Assembly (NCBI GenBank): GCA_028752905.1
Contig: JAQNBH010000013.1
Location: 43,602,071-43,666,070, forward strand
Direction of reading: 5' to 3'
DNA length: 64,000 nucleotides
Origin: Cladorhizidae sp. MBARI D1340-BT2
Lineage: Eukaryota > Porifera > Demospongiae > Poecilosclerida > Cladorhizidae
Of the stretch, positions 54,623 to 64,000 are shown piece by piece. The number at the start of each line of letters is the position of its first letter. Position 1 is the first letter of the stretch. Under the pieces are notes generated by a model. That model had not been told where the DNA came from and searched no databases. It saw nothing but the letters and a program-made list of their open reading frames with translations. A program made the translations under genes and the position numbers.

Positions 54623-56119
54623 ATGGCTAGAGACATGGAGGAGGCTGAAAAGTATTTGATGGAGTTAGAGAAAGAGATCACATGTTCCATCTGCCAGGAG
54701 CACTACACTCTGCCCAAGGCCCTGCCTTGCCTCCATTGCTACTGCAAGCACTGCATCCTCAAGCTAGCCCTCAGGACAGGCAAAGACCAGCCTTTCCCTT
54801 GCCCAGAGTGTCGCCATGAAACCACCCTGCCTGAGGGCAATGAAGATGGCCTCAAAACGGCCTTCTCCATAAACCGCCTCAAGGAACTGTATGCCAAGCA
54901 GAAGAGAGCTCTTAGCAAGGAGGAGGTGAAGTGTGAGATATGCACGACCTCTTCAGTCAAAGCTGAATCATTTTGCCGACAATGTGACAAGTTCATGTGT
55001 GAGAAATGTGTGGAGGCACATCTGAGGATGAAAGTTGTCTTTGATGGCCATGAGGTTCTCTCTTTGGATGAGGTAAAGAAGGAGAGAGCTAAAGATGTCC
55101 TCCCCAAAGATGGTGCTGCTAAGAAGTGCCAACTTCACACAAAGTCGCTCAAGCTGTTCTGCTTCGACTGTGATGTATTAATTTGTCGTGACTGCACCCT
55201 AAAGGACCACAGGGACCACCTCTTTGACTTCACCAACTTAGCAGCTGAGAAGAAGAGAAAAGAGCTGATGGAGAGCTTGAGGCCTCTGAGAAAAGTGGCG
55301 GCCGATCTCTCTTGTGCTGTTGAAGAGATACAGACCACGGAATCTGAGCTAGCAGCCAAGGGAGAGTCTGTAGCCAACACCATCGGGACGTCCTTCGAGG
55401 AGCTGCATGCTATCATTGAAAGGCACAAACAGAAGATGTTAGAGGAGGCCAAAAAGAGAGTGTGTGAGAAATTGGAGAAGCTTGGAGGACAAAAGGAGGA
55501 TATTTCCATTTCCCTTGCAGAGATGCAGAGCATTGTGGACTACACCGAGCAGTGTGTGAAGCATTGTTCCAACGATGAAGTTATGTGCACACATGCTGAG
55601 TTGGAGAGTAGGATCCAGGAAAAAATAATTGAAGACAGCGGCAAGCCGGGGCAGAAGCTTACGCCAATTGAGGAGGTTGATGTAGCGGTGGAGGTGAGCT
55701 GTGCTGAGGCCCTGGAGCAGCTCCTCCAGACCCAGGCTAAGATAACTCAACTTCCCATCACTCTAGTCATCAACACTGTGTCCAGCAAGGCTGAGGCTGG
55801 GAAGTTATCGGAAGTGGTCTTGTGCACCACTCAACTCTGTGGCAACAAGCCATCAACACGTGCTGTTCAAATAGACTGCCATATGAAGTGTCTGCACAGT
55901 GGAGCTCACATCAAATCCAGCACCAAAGAAATTGGAGCCGGCAAATATTGCATCCAGTACACACCCACTCACCGTGGACGACATGAACTTACGATCTCAT
56001 TGGACGGGCATCAAGTAGCAGGCAGTCCCTTCCCTATCCCCATCCCGCCCACTCAACTAGACAAGCCTGTCAAGGTGTGGAACAGGCCCTTGGGGTATTT
56101 CTGTCAACTCCGTGGGTGA
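54623..56119 (+). CDS. TRIM-NHL type protein, copy B, RING/B-box/coiled-coil/filamin part (open 498 codons)
   Basis: Intronless, with accATGg start. RING finger C3HC4: Cys 21, 24, 36, His 38, Cys 41, 44, 60, 63. B-box 1 is about residues 104-150 (CEICTTSS, CRQCDKFMCEKCVEAH). B-box 2 is about 166-205 (CQLHTKSLKLFCFDCDVLIC, CTLKDHRDH). A coiled coil spans about 205-350 and a filamin-type domain about 375-475 (ISLDGHQVAGSPFP). The family generally acts as E3 ubiquitin ligases. An 8-bp loss near 56,085 throws the frame off just before the NHL domain, and the frame stops at 56,117-56,119. If expressed it would be a TRIM without NHL. The RING's CRH context is CCH in copy A. Confidence 0.85.
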   Translation: MARDMEEAEKYLMELEKEITCSICQEHYTLPKALPCLHCYCKHCILKLALRTGKDQPFPCPECRHETTLPEGNEDGLKTAFSINRLKELYAKQKRALSKEEVKCEICTTSSVKAESFCRQCDKFMCEKCVEAHLRMKVVFDGHEVLSLDEVKKERAKDVLPKDGAAKKCQLHTKSLKLFCFDCDVLICRDCTLKDHRDHLFDFTNLAAEKKRKELMESLRPLRKVAADLSCAVEEIQTTESELAAKGESVANTIGTSFEELHAIIERHKQKMLEEAKKRVCEKLEKLGGQKEDISISLAEMQSIVDYTEQCVKHCSNDEVMCTHAELESRIQEKIIEDSGKPGQKLTPIEEVDVAVEVSCAEALEQLLQTQAKITQLPITLVINTVSSKAEAGKLSEVVLCTTQLCGNKPSTRAVQIDCHMKCLHSGAHIKSSTKEIGAGKYCIQYTPTHRGRHELTISLDGHQVAGSPFPIPIPPTQLDKPVKVWNRPLGYFCQLRG

Positions 56120-56798
56120 GATTATAATCACCGAATTTGAAGGAGATGTCGTGGTGTTGGATAGAGAGGGGAACAGATTGAGAAGTATCAATAACTCAGA
56201 ACATAAATTTCAATATTTACAAGGTATTGCTGTAGACAGTGAAGACAACATCTATTTCACTGATCTAAACACTAATCGAATCTTCAAGTCAAACAAGAAC
56301 TGCAGCAAGGTTCAAGTGCACACAGTCCAGCAAGTGAAAGGTGCAGGACATAACGATGTTGCAGTAGTTGGAGATGAAGTGATGGTTACTGAATATGACA
56401 ATGGAGGTAGGATCATGGTGTACGACAGAGAACTGAAATATGTGAGACAGATTGTTGGTGCAGATAAAAACACATTGTTGTGCCTATCTCCTGACAGTCA
56501 TCAAAACATGTACGTCAGTAGTCCTGGGAGCTCTAGTATTCAAGTCTTCAGTAATGATGGAGCATTCCTACGCTCCTTTGGCTGTGATGAGGATGGTGTG
56601 AAGAGGTTGAAGTCTCCACGTGGTGTGTGTGTAGCTGGTCAGTATGTGTATGTGGCAGATGATAGTGTATGTAAGATAGTAGTGTTCACCACTGAGGGAG
56701 ACTATGTCACCTCATTTGGTGCTGGATACTATAAGGATGTGTGTGTAGATCAAGATGGGTGTGTGTATGCTAGTAACTTGGGCATTGATATATTTTAG
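56112..56798 (+). pseudogene. NHL-repeat part of TRIM-NHL copy B, out of frame
   Basis: Open from MGEIIITEFEGDVVVLDREG to ASNLGIDIF. It encodes the NHL beta-propeller strands (GIAVDSEDNIYFTDLNTNRI, SPDSHQNMYVSSPGSSSIQV, SPRGVCVAGQYVYVADD). It is in a different frame from the preceding 498-codon part and has no likely start of its own except the internal ATG at 56,112. The last repeat is shorter than in copy A (NLG for DWYSNK). Confidence 0.8.
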
Positions 56799-57880
56799 TT
56801 TTCTGTTGGCAATTAGTTGATGAATTATAATGCATGATTCAATGAAGCTTTTATTGTCCTCCACTCACAACAGATAATGGAACTTGTAAGAGTTGAAGAC
56901 TTCCTTTATCCAGAAGGAAACTTCCAATTAAAATAATGATTATGGGTGTGTCCTAGCAGCCTGTGATCCCTCCCCCTCAGGATGTGGTGGAGGGAGGTCT
57001 CCTGCCCTCATCTTCACCAGGTGGAGGCCTCTTGGAGACAAATGTGCACTAATTAGCACCCACTAGTATTTATTATCACTTGACAGTACATATAATATAT
57101 AGAAACACGAGTGATGACCATGATTAGGGAGGAAGAGTACTGATGGTCTACAAGTCAAAATCGAGTAGTTGATGGCAGAACTTAGTATAGTTACACAGCT
57201 ACTAGTTGGCAAAATTGACAGATACTAATTAGCTGCTAGAGACTTGATCCTCACCTCTCCTTTAAATATGCCTGACCAGGCAGATTCTCGGCAAGAATCT
57301 TTACCAATTGTTAACTCATTGCAATAAGGCACTTGCACATCCGTGCAAAGTAATACACATTCCTAGTCCAATAATCACAAGAGTGTTAGGAGGGCTAATT
57401 AGGTATTTGTGCATAACTTTAATTACCTTGTTGGATATTAGATTTCCAATGCTGCTGTCTCCAGACACTATCTCAGTTGGTAAAGGGTAGGCTTTGACTA
57501 ATCACTCCTTGTATGCACTCTAACTTTAATTACCTTGTTGGATATTAGATTTCCAATGCTGCTGTCTCCAGACACTATCTCAGTTGGTAAAGGGTAGGCT
57601 TTGACTAATCACTCCTTGAATGCACTCTGACCCCTTGCCTTCTCCATCGCCAATTGACCCTGGCTACTATAGGATTGTTATGCAGCAGGGTGGGACCGCC
57701 CCTCCTGGGTGTTGGCAGAGGTCGAGTTCATTACAGTGTGCACTTGGATGTGGGTTAGTATATGATTGGAGGGAGGAGTGTTTAGAGAGGGCATTGTGGT
57801 CTTGAGTGTAATTTAGGTTGTCTATAGAGGCATGCAGATAAGGCTGAAGTTCTAACCTTGACTTGGTTAGTCAGGCCTAG
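56799..57880. other. 3' flank of TRIM-NHL copy B with 107-bp tandem duplication
   Basis: Matches 7,367-8,374. About 57,414-57,520 is repeated at 57,521-57,627; unit A has it once. Unit B also lacks about 50 bases present at 7,600-7,660. No gene seen. Confidence 0.7.
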
Positions 57881-59440
57881 TTGAGGTTCTCTCCTTGTCC
57901 TGGCTAGTTGAGGTTCTCTCCTTGTCCTGGCTAGTTGAGGTTCTCTCCTTGTCCTGGCTAGTTGAGGTTCTCTCCTTGTCCTGGCTAGTTGAAGTTCTCT
58001 CCTTGTCCTGGCTAGATGTTCTCTCCTTGTCCTGGCTAGTTTAGGTTCTTCTTTGTCCTGGCTAGTTGAGATTCTCTCCTTGTCCTGGCTAGTTTAGGTT
58101 CTTCTTTGTTCTGGCTAGTTGAGGTTCTCTCCTTGTCCTGGCTAATTGAGGTTCTCTCCTTGTCATGGCTAGTTGAGGTTCTCTCCTTGTCCTGACTAGT
58201 TGAGGTTCTCTCCTTGTCCTGACTAGTTGAGGTTCTCTCCTTGTCCTGACTAGTTGAAGTTCTCTCCTTGTCCTGGCTAGATGTTCTCTCTTTGTCCTGG
58301 CTAGTTGAGGTTCTCTCCTTGTCCTGGCTAGTTGAGGTTCTCTCCTTGTCCTGGCTAGTTGAGGTTCTCTCCTTGTCCTGGCTAGTTGAGGTTCTCTCCT
58401 TGTCCTGGCTAGTTGAGGTTCTCTCCTTGTCCTGGCTAGTTGAGGTTCTCTCCTTGTCCTGACTAGTTGAGGTTCTCTCCTTGTCCTGGCTAGTTGAGGT
58501 TCTCTCCTTGTCCTGGCTAGTTGAGGTTCTCTCCTTGTCCTGGCTAGTTGAGGTTCTCTCCTTGTGGCTAGTTGAGGTTCTCTCCTTGTCCTGGCTAGTT
58601 GAGTTTCTCTCCTTGTCCTGGCTAGTTGAGGTTCTCTCCTTGTCCTGGCTCTCTTCTTGTCCTGGCTAGTTGAGGTTCTCTCTTTGTCCTGACTAGTTGA
58701 GGTTCTCTCCTTGTCCTGGCTAGTTGAGGTTCTCTCCTTGTCCTGGCTAGTTGAGGTTCTCTCCTTGTCCAGGCTAGTTGAGGTTCTCCCCTTGTTCCTG
58801 GCTAGTTGAGGTTCTCTCCTTGTCCTGGCTAGTTGAGGTTCTCTCATTGTCCTGGCTAGTTGAGGTTCTCTCCTTGTCCTGGCTAGTTGAGGTTCTCTCC
58901 TTGTCCTGGCTAGTTGAGGTTCTCTCCTTGTCCTGGCTAGTTGAGGTTCTCTCCTTGTCCTGGCTAGTTGAGGTTCTCTCCTTGTCCTGGCTAGTTGAGT
59001 TTCTCTCGTTGTCCTGGCTAGTTGAGGTTCTCTCCTTGTCCTGGCTAGTTGAGGTTCTCTCCTTGTCCAGGCTAGTTGAGGTTCTCTCCTTGTCCTGGCT
59101 AGTTGAGGTTCTCTCCTTGTCCTGGCTAGTTGAGGTTCTCTCCTTGTCCTGGCTAGTTGAGGTTCTCTCCTTGTCCTGGCTAGTTGAGGTTCTCTCCTTG
59201 TCCTGGCTAGTTGAGATTCTCTCCTTGTCCTGGCTATTTGAGGTTCTCTCCTTGTGGCTAGTTGAGGTTCTCTCTTTGTCCTGGCTAGTTGAGGTTCTCT
59301 CCTTGTCCTGGCTAGTTGAGGTTCTCTCCTTGTCCTGGCTAGTTGAGGTCCTCTCCTTGTCCTGGCTAGTTGATTTCCTCTGTATATGCTTATCCTGGCC
59401 AGTTGGCCTTGTCCTGTTTAGTTGAGGTCTGTCCTGGTCC
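57881..59440 (+). repeat. 27-bp minisatellite, unit B copy (expanded)
   Basis: About 57 copies against about 21 in unit A. Variants include cctgactag (several in a row near 58,190-58,260), shortened units (cttgtggctagttg) and a two-unit block with agatgttctctc seen twice (about 58,010 and 58,270). On the minus strand it encodes ERTSTSQDK-type repeats that run out of the gypsy integrase frame at 59,496-59,400. The long frame is not evidence of a gene. Confidence 0.95.
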
Positions 59441-59665
59441 TGGCTAGCTGTCTTCCTCAGCATGGCATTCAGGGTTGCATGGAAACGTTCCAACATTCCA
59501 TCTGTCTGGGGGTGTTATGGAGTAATCCTGATGTACTTATTCTTCAGCAGGTCGAACACTGAGGACATCAGGTTCGAACAAAAGTTAGATCGTCGATCTG
59601 TCAGGATCTCTTCTGGTATGCTCATTCATTCTTCTAAACACTTGGCAGAGGCTGCAGCCACCATC
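59400..59665 (-). mobile_element. Gypsy integrase fragment adjoining the 27-bp array
   Basis: The minus strand gives RRSNFCSNLMSSVFDLLKN, then a stop where YHPQ is expected, then QTDGMLERFHATLNAMLRKT and ASQDQDRPQLN. This is an integrase core around the third acidic residue (ERF). The last codons are nearly identical to the 27-bp unit. Absent from unit A, where only the final KTASQDQDRP codons remain. Confidence 0.8.
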
Positions 59666-59669
59666 TAGG

Positions 59670-61477
59670 AAGGTAGCCTGAATGTGATGAGTGGCCCACT
59701 TCTGGGAGTGCATTCCTCTGCACATGCTCACATTCCTTCACCAGGTGTTTATGTCTTGAGAAGTCCCAGCCTCCACACTGATGACCTTGCTCGTTGATGC
59801 TGCATGCCATGGTGACTGAATGGAGTTGGAGACCTTGCCCAATAGCAAGTTCTCCGCAGGTTTGAATGCCTGCTTGACTTTCCTTTTGTGTGGCCAGCAG
59901 TAGTTCATGACAACTGAACAAGTAGGTTCTGCTGCTTGTTCACTCATGTCAGAATCTGTTGGGGCTCTTGACAAAATGTCTGCTGTGTAGAGTAGTTTGC
60001 CTGGTACAGGCTAAACAAACCTTGCAAGGTGCAAACAGAACCTTAGTACTCTTGGTGGTACCTTATCCAGGTATTTTGTTCCTAGTAAGGTTTAATAGTG
60101 TATATTATGCCTAACATCCATTACTAGTATACTATGTCTACAAGGGTTATGGTCAGTTCAAGCCTTACTAGTATACTAACATCCATTACTAGTATACTAT
60201 GCCTAACAAGGTTTATGGTCAGTTTCAAGCCGATATCGCATTCCCGGAATGTAGTTAGAGATATGCTCGTGGGACTAGATACTTGCTAACACCTCTCTCT
60301 CTATTTGTGTGTGTCTGCACTCGGTCTCCATAGCAATCTGGAGGCATATACACCACTGGTTTCCAATCTTCTGCACTGGCTTGGAGTAATACTGCTCCAA
60401 GTCTGAAGATGAAGTGTCAGTGGAACTCTTTGTTTCTGCTTTGGGGATGTAAAGGGAGAGCATTTTTGGTCTCTGACTTGAGAGAGAAGGCCTGATGTTG
60501 TGGATCTCCCCATAGCCATGCAACATTCTTTCCAAGGAGCTGCCTTGGGGGTCATGTCAGATCCACTAGATGGGGGAGGGAGAGAATCTTCCCAGCTGGT
60601 TTACCATCCCCATGAAGTGCCGGAGCAGCTCGGGCATGCTCTCTGGTGCCTTCATCTTGGCAGTGGCTGTCGTCTTTGAGGGGTGTAGTTGTATTCCTCA
60701 CTGGCAGTGGCTGCCGTCTTTGAGGGGTGTGGTTGTATTCTCCTCACTGGCAGTGGCTGTCATCTTTGAGGGGTGTGGTTGAATTCCTCACTGGCAGTGG
60801 CTGTCATCTTTGATGGGTGTGGTTGTATTCCTCACTGGCAGTGGCTGTCATCTTTGAGGGGTGTGGTTGTATTCCTCACTGGTAGTGGCTGTCATCTTTG
60901 AGGGGTGTGGTTGTATTCATTGCTGACCAATGAGATGTCCGAGGAATGTCATTTTTGGTTGAAGAAATTTGCACTTGTCTTTGTTGGATGTTCCCCCAGC
61001 ATCTGCTATCCTTTGGAGTGCCGCTGGCAATCTAGCATCATGTTCTGTTTAGTCTTCCCCAAACACGAGCACACCATCCATAAAGCAGATAACTCCCTCT
61101 AGTCCGGACAGTATTTCACTCACCTGCTTTTGGAAGTACTTGTGTGCACTACATATACCAAAGGGGAGTTTGTTGAAGGCGTCCCTTCCAAATGCTGTTA
61201 TGAATGTTGTGAGTAGTTGCCACTCCTCTGCCAAGGCTATCTGCAAGAATCCCAAGTCAGCGTCGAGTTTGCTAAATAACTTTGCTCCTGATTATTTTGT
61301 TAATGTCTCTTCCACCTTGGGTAGAGGACACACCTCCCTGAGAACACTGGTGTTCAGGGCTTCAAGTCGACGCAAATTCTAATTTGGCCAGATCTCTTTC
61401 GGACCGCAATCATCCAGCACACCAAGTGGTTGGTTTCTCCACTTTGGATATCACTCCTAGTGTTTCCATTCTGTGTA
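59670..61477 (-). mobile_element. Decayed Ty3/gypsy pol fragment, unit B
   Basis: Same order as in unit A: reverse transcriptase (61,477-61,049; FNKLPFGICSAHKYF and FMDGVLVFGED with the second Asp lost), 44-bp array, RNase H (60,555-60,275), and integrase zinc-binding end (59,974-59,640; LLYTADILSRAPTDSDMSEQ-like). The integrase core present in A and C is deleted; 59,665 joins another integrase fragment. Frameshifted throughout. Confidence 0.85.
60657..60922 (+). repeat. 44-bp minisatellite, unit B copy
   Basis: About six copies of ggcagtggctgtcatctttg-type units with variants cgtc, gtagtt and tctcctcac. Confidence 0.9.
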
Positions 61478-62352
61478 GTGCCTGTTTAACTCAGTTATGT
61501 AGGGGTAGTGCCACATGTCTGGCTGTGAACATGCTTGGGGCTCTGTTTAACCCTATCATGCAGGGGTAGTGCCACATGTCTGGCTGTGAACATGCTTGGG
61601 GCTCTGTTTAACCCTGTCATGTAGGGGTTAGTCCACATGTCTGGCTGTGAACATGCTTGGGGCTCTGTTTAACCCTGTCATGTAGGGGTAGTGCCACATG
61701 TCTGGCTGTGAACATGCTTGGGGCTCTGTTTAACCCTGTCATGTCGGGGGTAGTGCAACATGTCTGGCTGTGAACATGCTTGGGGCTCTGTTTAACCCTG
61801 TCATGCAGGGGTAGTGCCACATGTCTGGCTGTGAACATGCTTGGGGCTCTGTTTAACCCTGTCATGTACGAGTAGTGCCACATGTCTGGCTGTGAACATG
61901 CTTGGGGGTCTGTTTAACCCTGTCATGTAGGGGTAGTGCCACATGTCTGGCTGTGAACATGCTTGGGGCTGTGTTTAACCCTGTCATGTAGGGGTAGTGC
62001 CACATGTCTGGCTGTGAACATGCTTGGGGCTCTGTTTAACCCTGTCATGTAGGGTAGTGCCACATGTCTGGCTGTGAACATGCTTGGGGCTGTGTTTAAC
62101 CCTGTCATGTAGGGGTAGTGCCACATGTCTGGCTGTGAACATGCTTGGGGCTCTGTTTAACCCTGTCATGTAGGGGTAGTGCCACATGTCTGGCTGTGAA
62201 CATGCTTGGGGCTCTGTTTAACCCTGTCATGTAGGGGTAGTGCCACATGTCTGGCTGTGAACATGCTTGGTGGTCTGTTTAACCCTGTCATGTAGGGGTA
62301 GTGCCACATGTCTGGCTGTGAACATGCTTAGGGCTCTGTTTAACCCTGTCGA
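61478..62352 (+). repeat. 61-bp minisatellite made of gypsy RT-leader codons, unit B
   Basis: About 14 copies of the unit described at 12,595. The first copies next to the RT (61,470-61,500) are the most diverged (ctcagttatg), the others nearly identical. It is joined to the 24-bp array at gtttaaccctgtc/gatccctcacc. Confidence 0.95.
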
Positions 62353-63485
62353 TCCCTCACCTTAACCCTACTCCTGGCCCTCACCTTAACCCTACTCCTG
62401 GCCCCCTCACCTTAACCCTACTCCTGGCCCTCACCTTAACCCTACTCCTGGCCCTCACCTTAACCCTACTCCTGGCCCCCTCACCTTAACCCTACTCCTA
62501 GTCCTCACCTTAACCCTACTCCTGGCCCTCACCTTAACCCTACTCCTAGCCCTCACCTTAACCCTACTCCTGGCCACCTCACCTTAACCCTACTCCTGGC
62601 CCTCACCTTAACCCTACTCCTGGCCCTCACCTTAACCCTACTCCTAGCCTTCACCTTAACCCTACTCCTGGCCCTCACCTTAACCCTACTCCTAGCCCTC
62701 ACCTTAACCCTACTCCTGGCCCTCACCTTAACCCTACTCCTGGCCCTCACCTTAACTCTACTCCTAGCCCTCACCTTAACCCTACTCCTGGCCCTCACTT
62801 TAACCCTACTCCTGGCCCTCACCTTAACCCTAGTCCTGGCCCTCACCTTAACCCTACTCCTGGCCCTCACCTTAACCCTACTACTGGCCCTCACCTTAAC
62901 CCTACTCCTGGCCCTCACCTTAACCCTACTCCTGGCCCTCACCTTAACCCTACTCCTGGCCCTCACCTTAACCCTACTCATAGCCCTCACCTTAACCCTA
63001 CTCCTAGCCCTCACCTTAACCCTACTCCTGGCCCTCACCTTAACCCTACTCCTGGCCCTCACCTTAACCCTACTCCTGGCCCTCACCTTAACCCTACTCC
63101 TGGCCCTCACCTTAACCCTACTCCTAGTCCTCACCTTAACCCTACTCCTAGCCCTCACCTTAACCCTACTCCTGGCCCTCACCTTAACCCTACTCCTGGC
63201 CCCCTCACCTTAACCCTACTCCTGGCCCTCACCTTAACCCTACTCCTGGCCCTCACCTTAACCCTACTCCTGGCCCTCACCTTAACCCTACTCCTGGCCC
63301 TCACCTTAACCCTACTCCTGGCCCTCACCTTAACCTACTCCTAGCCCTCACCTTAACCCTACTCCTAGCCCTCACCTTAACCCTACTCCTGGCCCTCACC
63401 TTAACCCTACTCCTAGCCCTCACCTTAACCCTACTCCTGGCCCTCACCTTAACCCTACTCCTGGCCCTCACCTTAACCCTACTCC
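62353..63485 (+). repeat. 24-bp minisatellite, about 47 copies
   Basis: Unit core ccctcaccttaaccctactc plus ctgg or ctag. Some units have three extra C residues (ggccccctcacc). Contains ttaaccct, resembling but not equal to telomeric ccctaa repeats. The minus-strand frame RARSRVKV is an artefact of the period. Confidence 0.97.
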
Positions 63486-63741
63486 AGCATGCTAAAGACT
63501 AAAGATGGAGGAGGATCAGGCTAGGGCTATTTGTACCAGGCCAGGGCTATGTAGTACCAGGGCTAGAGTGTGGTATCCATAGGTACATCGAATGTGCACA
63601 ACCTAGTTTATGGTTAAACTGAGCATGTGTAAAATCTCACAGCTGCAACCAAGGCCCGACCTGCTAAGACTCATCAGTAGCTATTTGTTGTTACTTCCTG
63701 TTGTTTGTTTGTGTGTTTGTGTGTTGTTGCCTCTGCCGTAG
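63486..63741 (+). other. Intron sequence before the IARS exon
   Basis: Single-copy sequence ending in a T/G-rich stretch and ctctgccgtag, an acceptor-like site. If the exon call is right, the 24-bp array would lie in an intron or 5' of the gene. Confidence 0.5.
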
Positions 63742-63833
63742 AGTACCATCTCTACACCGTCATACCTCGACTGGTCAAGTTCATAGATCAACTTACTAAC
63801 TGGTACGTCCGGTTCAACAGGAAGAGAATCAAG
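63742..63833 (+). CDS. IARS1: Isoleucyl-tRNA synthetase (cytosolic type), one internal exon
   Basis: A 92-base open stretch between acceptor gccgtag and donor aag/gtaatg encodes YHLYTVIPRLVKFI, then LTNWYVRFNRKRIK. This matches the well-conserved stretch of eukaryotic cytosolic isoleucyl-tRNA synthetases (LYTVVPRLVKF, LTNWYVRMNRRRLK) near the start of the anticodon-binding domain, after the KMSKS loop. The enzyme charges tRNA-Ile. Only this exon is inside the window; the next should lie beyond 64,000. The bacterial/mitochondrial type is less likely from these residues. Confidence 0.8.
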
Positions 63834-64000
63834 GTAATGGAGAGAGATGGTATGTACATCCTGCAACGATGGTTCTCTCACGTTCTTCCTCTCTCTCCAC
63901 CTCTTGCTCCTCCGCCAACCTCAATTCTGTTGCTCTCTTGCTCTCTCCTCCTCTTCCTCTCCCCCTCACCTCCCCCACCTTCCCAACCCCCATCTTGTCC
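63834..64000 (+). other. Start of following intron, CT-rich
   Basis: After gtaatg the sequence becomes strongly pyrimidine-rich (63,885-64,000), like the tract at 1,100-1,244. No exon is visible before the window ends. Confidence 0.5.

Noticed and set aside
62553..63182. 209-codon Arg/Val-rich frame (RARSRVKV repeats)
   Set aside because: Produced by the 24-bp repeat on the minus strand; no other support.
62353..63485. Telomere or interstitial telomeric repeat
   Set aside because: The 24-bp unit contains ttaaccct but not consecutive ccctaa hexamers, and single-copy sequence with a gene exon continues beyond it.

Overview
This window is eukaryotic and almost certainly from an invertebrate animal; a sponge is the most likely source. 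That is an inference from the RING/B-box/filamin/NHL (TRIM-NHL type) genes, an intron-bounded exon that reads as metazoan cytosolic isoleucyl-tRNA synthetase, and the mix of transposons (Ty3/gypsy, REL-endonuclease LINEs, hAT, Merlin and a Ginger-like integrase gene). No bacterial operons, CRISPR arrays or tRNA/rRNA genes were seen.

The window is dominated by three direct copies of one segmental duplicon. Unit A runs from 1 to about 13,260, unit C from about 26,060 to 31,880, and unit B from about 42,340 to 62,350. The ancestral order is: candidate exons of an unrecognised one-pass membrane protein; a 66-bp minisatellite in a probable intron; a pyrimidine tract, last exon and polyA signal; a 38-bp minisatellite; a TRIM-NHL type gene; a 27-bp minisatellite; and a decayed minus-strand Ty3/gypsy fragment carrying 44-bp and 61-bp minisatellites. 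Unit C has lost everything between the 66-bp array and the gypsy fragment. Unit A carries its own LINE insertion plus 30-bp and 29-bp arrays. Unit B carries an LTR-to-LTR Ty3/gypsy element with a hAT transposon nested in its RNase H region.

Between units A and C (13.3-26.0 kb) lie the 29-bp array, gene-poor sequence, AAT/TTA microsatellites, a decayed REL-endonuclease LINE with a 52-bp array, a hAT fragment, a LINE C-terminal fragment and a decayed hAT transposase gene. Between C and B (31.9-42.3 kb) lie an intron-containing Ginger-like gene (integrase, Ulp1-type protease, PHD finger), a 1.7-kb element with 62-bp inverted ends, and a Merlin transposon with an 8-bp target duplication. After unit B come a 24-bp array and one isoleucyl-tRNA synthetase exon.

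Two themes deserve attention. First, several minisatellites are tandem amplifications of transposon coding sequence: the 61-bp, 44-bp and 27-bp arrays come from gypsy reverse transcriptase or integrase codons and the 52-bp array from LINE codons. The 60-copy 29-bp array with higher-order structure appears to descend from part of the 61-bp unit. Second, the two TRIM-NHL copies are broken at different places: A by two frameshifts before its NHL domain, B by one frameshift just before it. Each is therefore intact where the other is broken.
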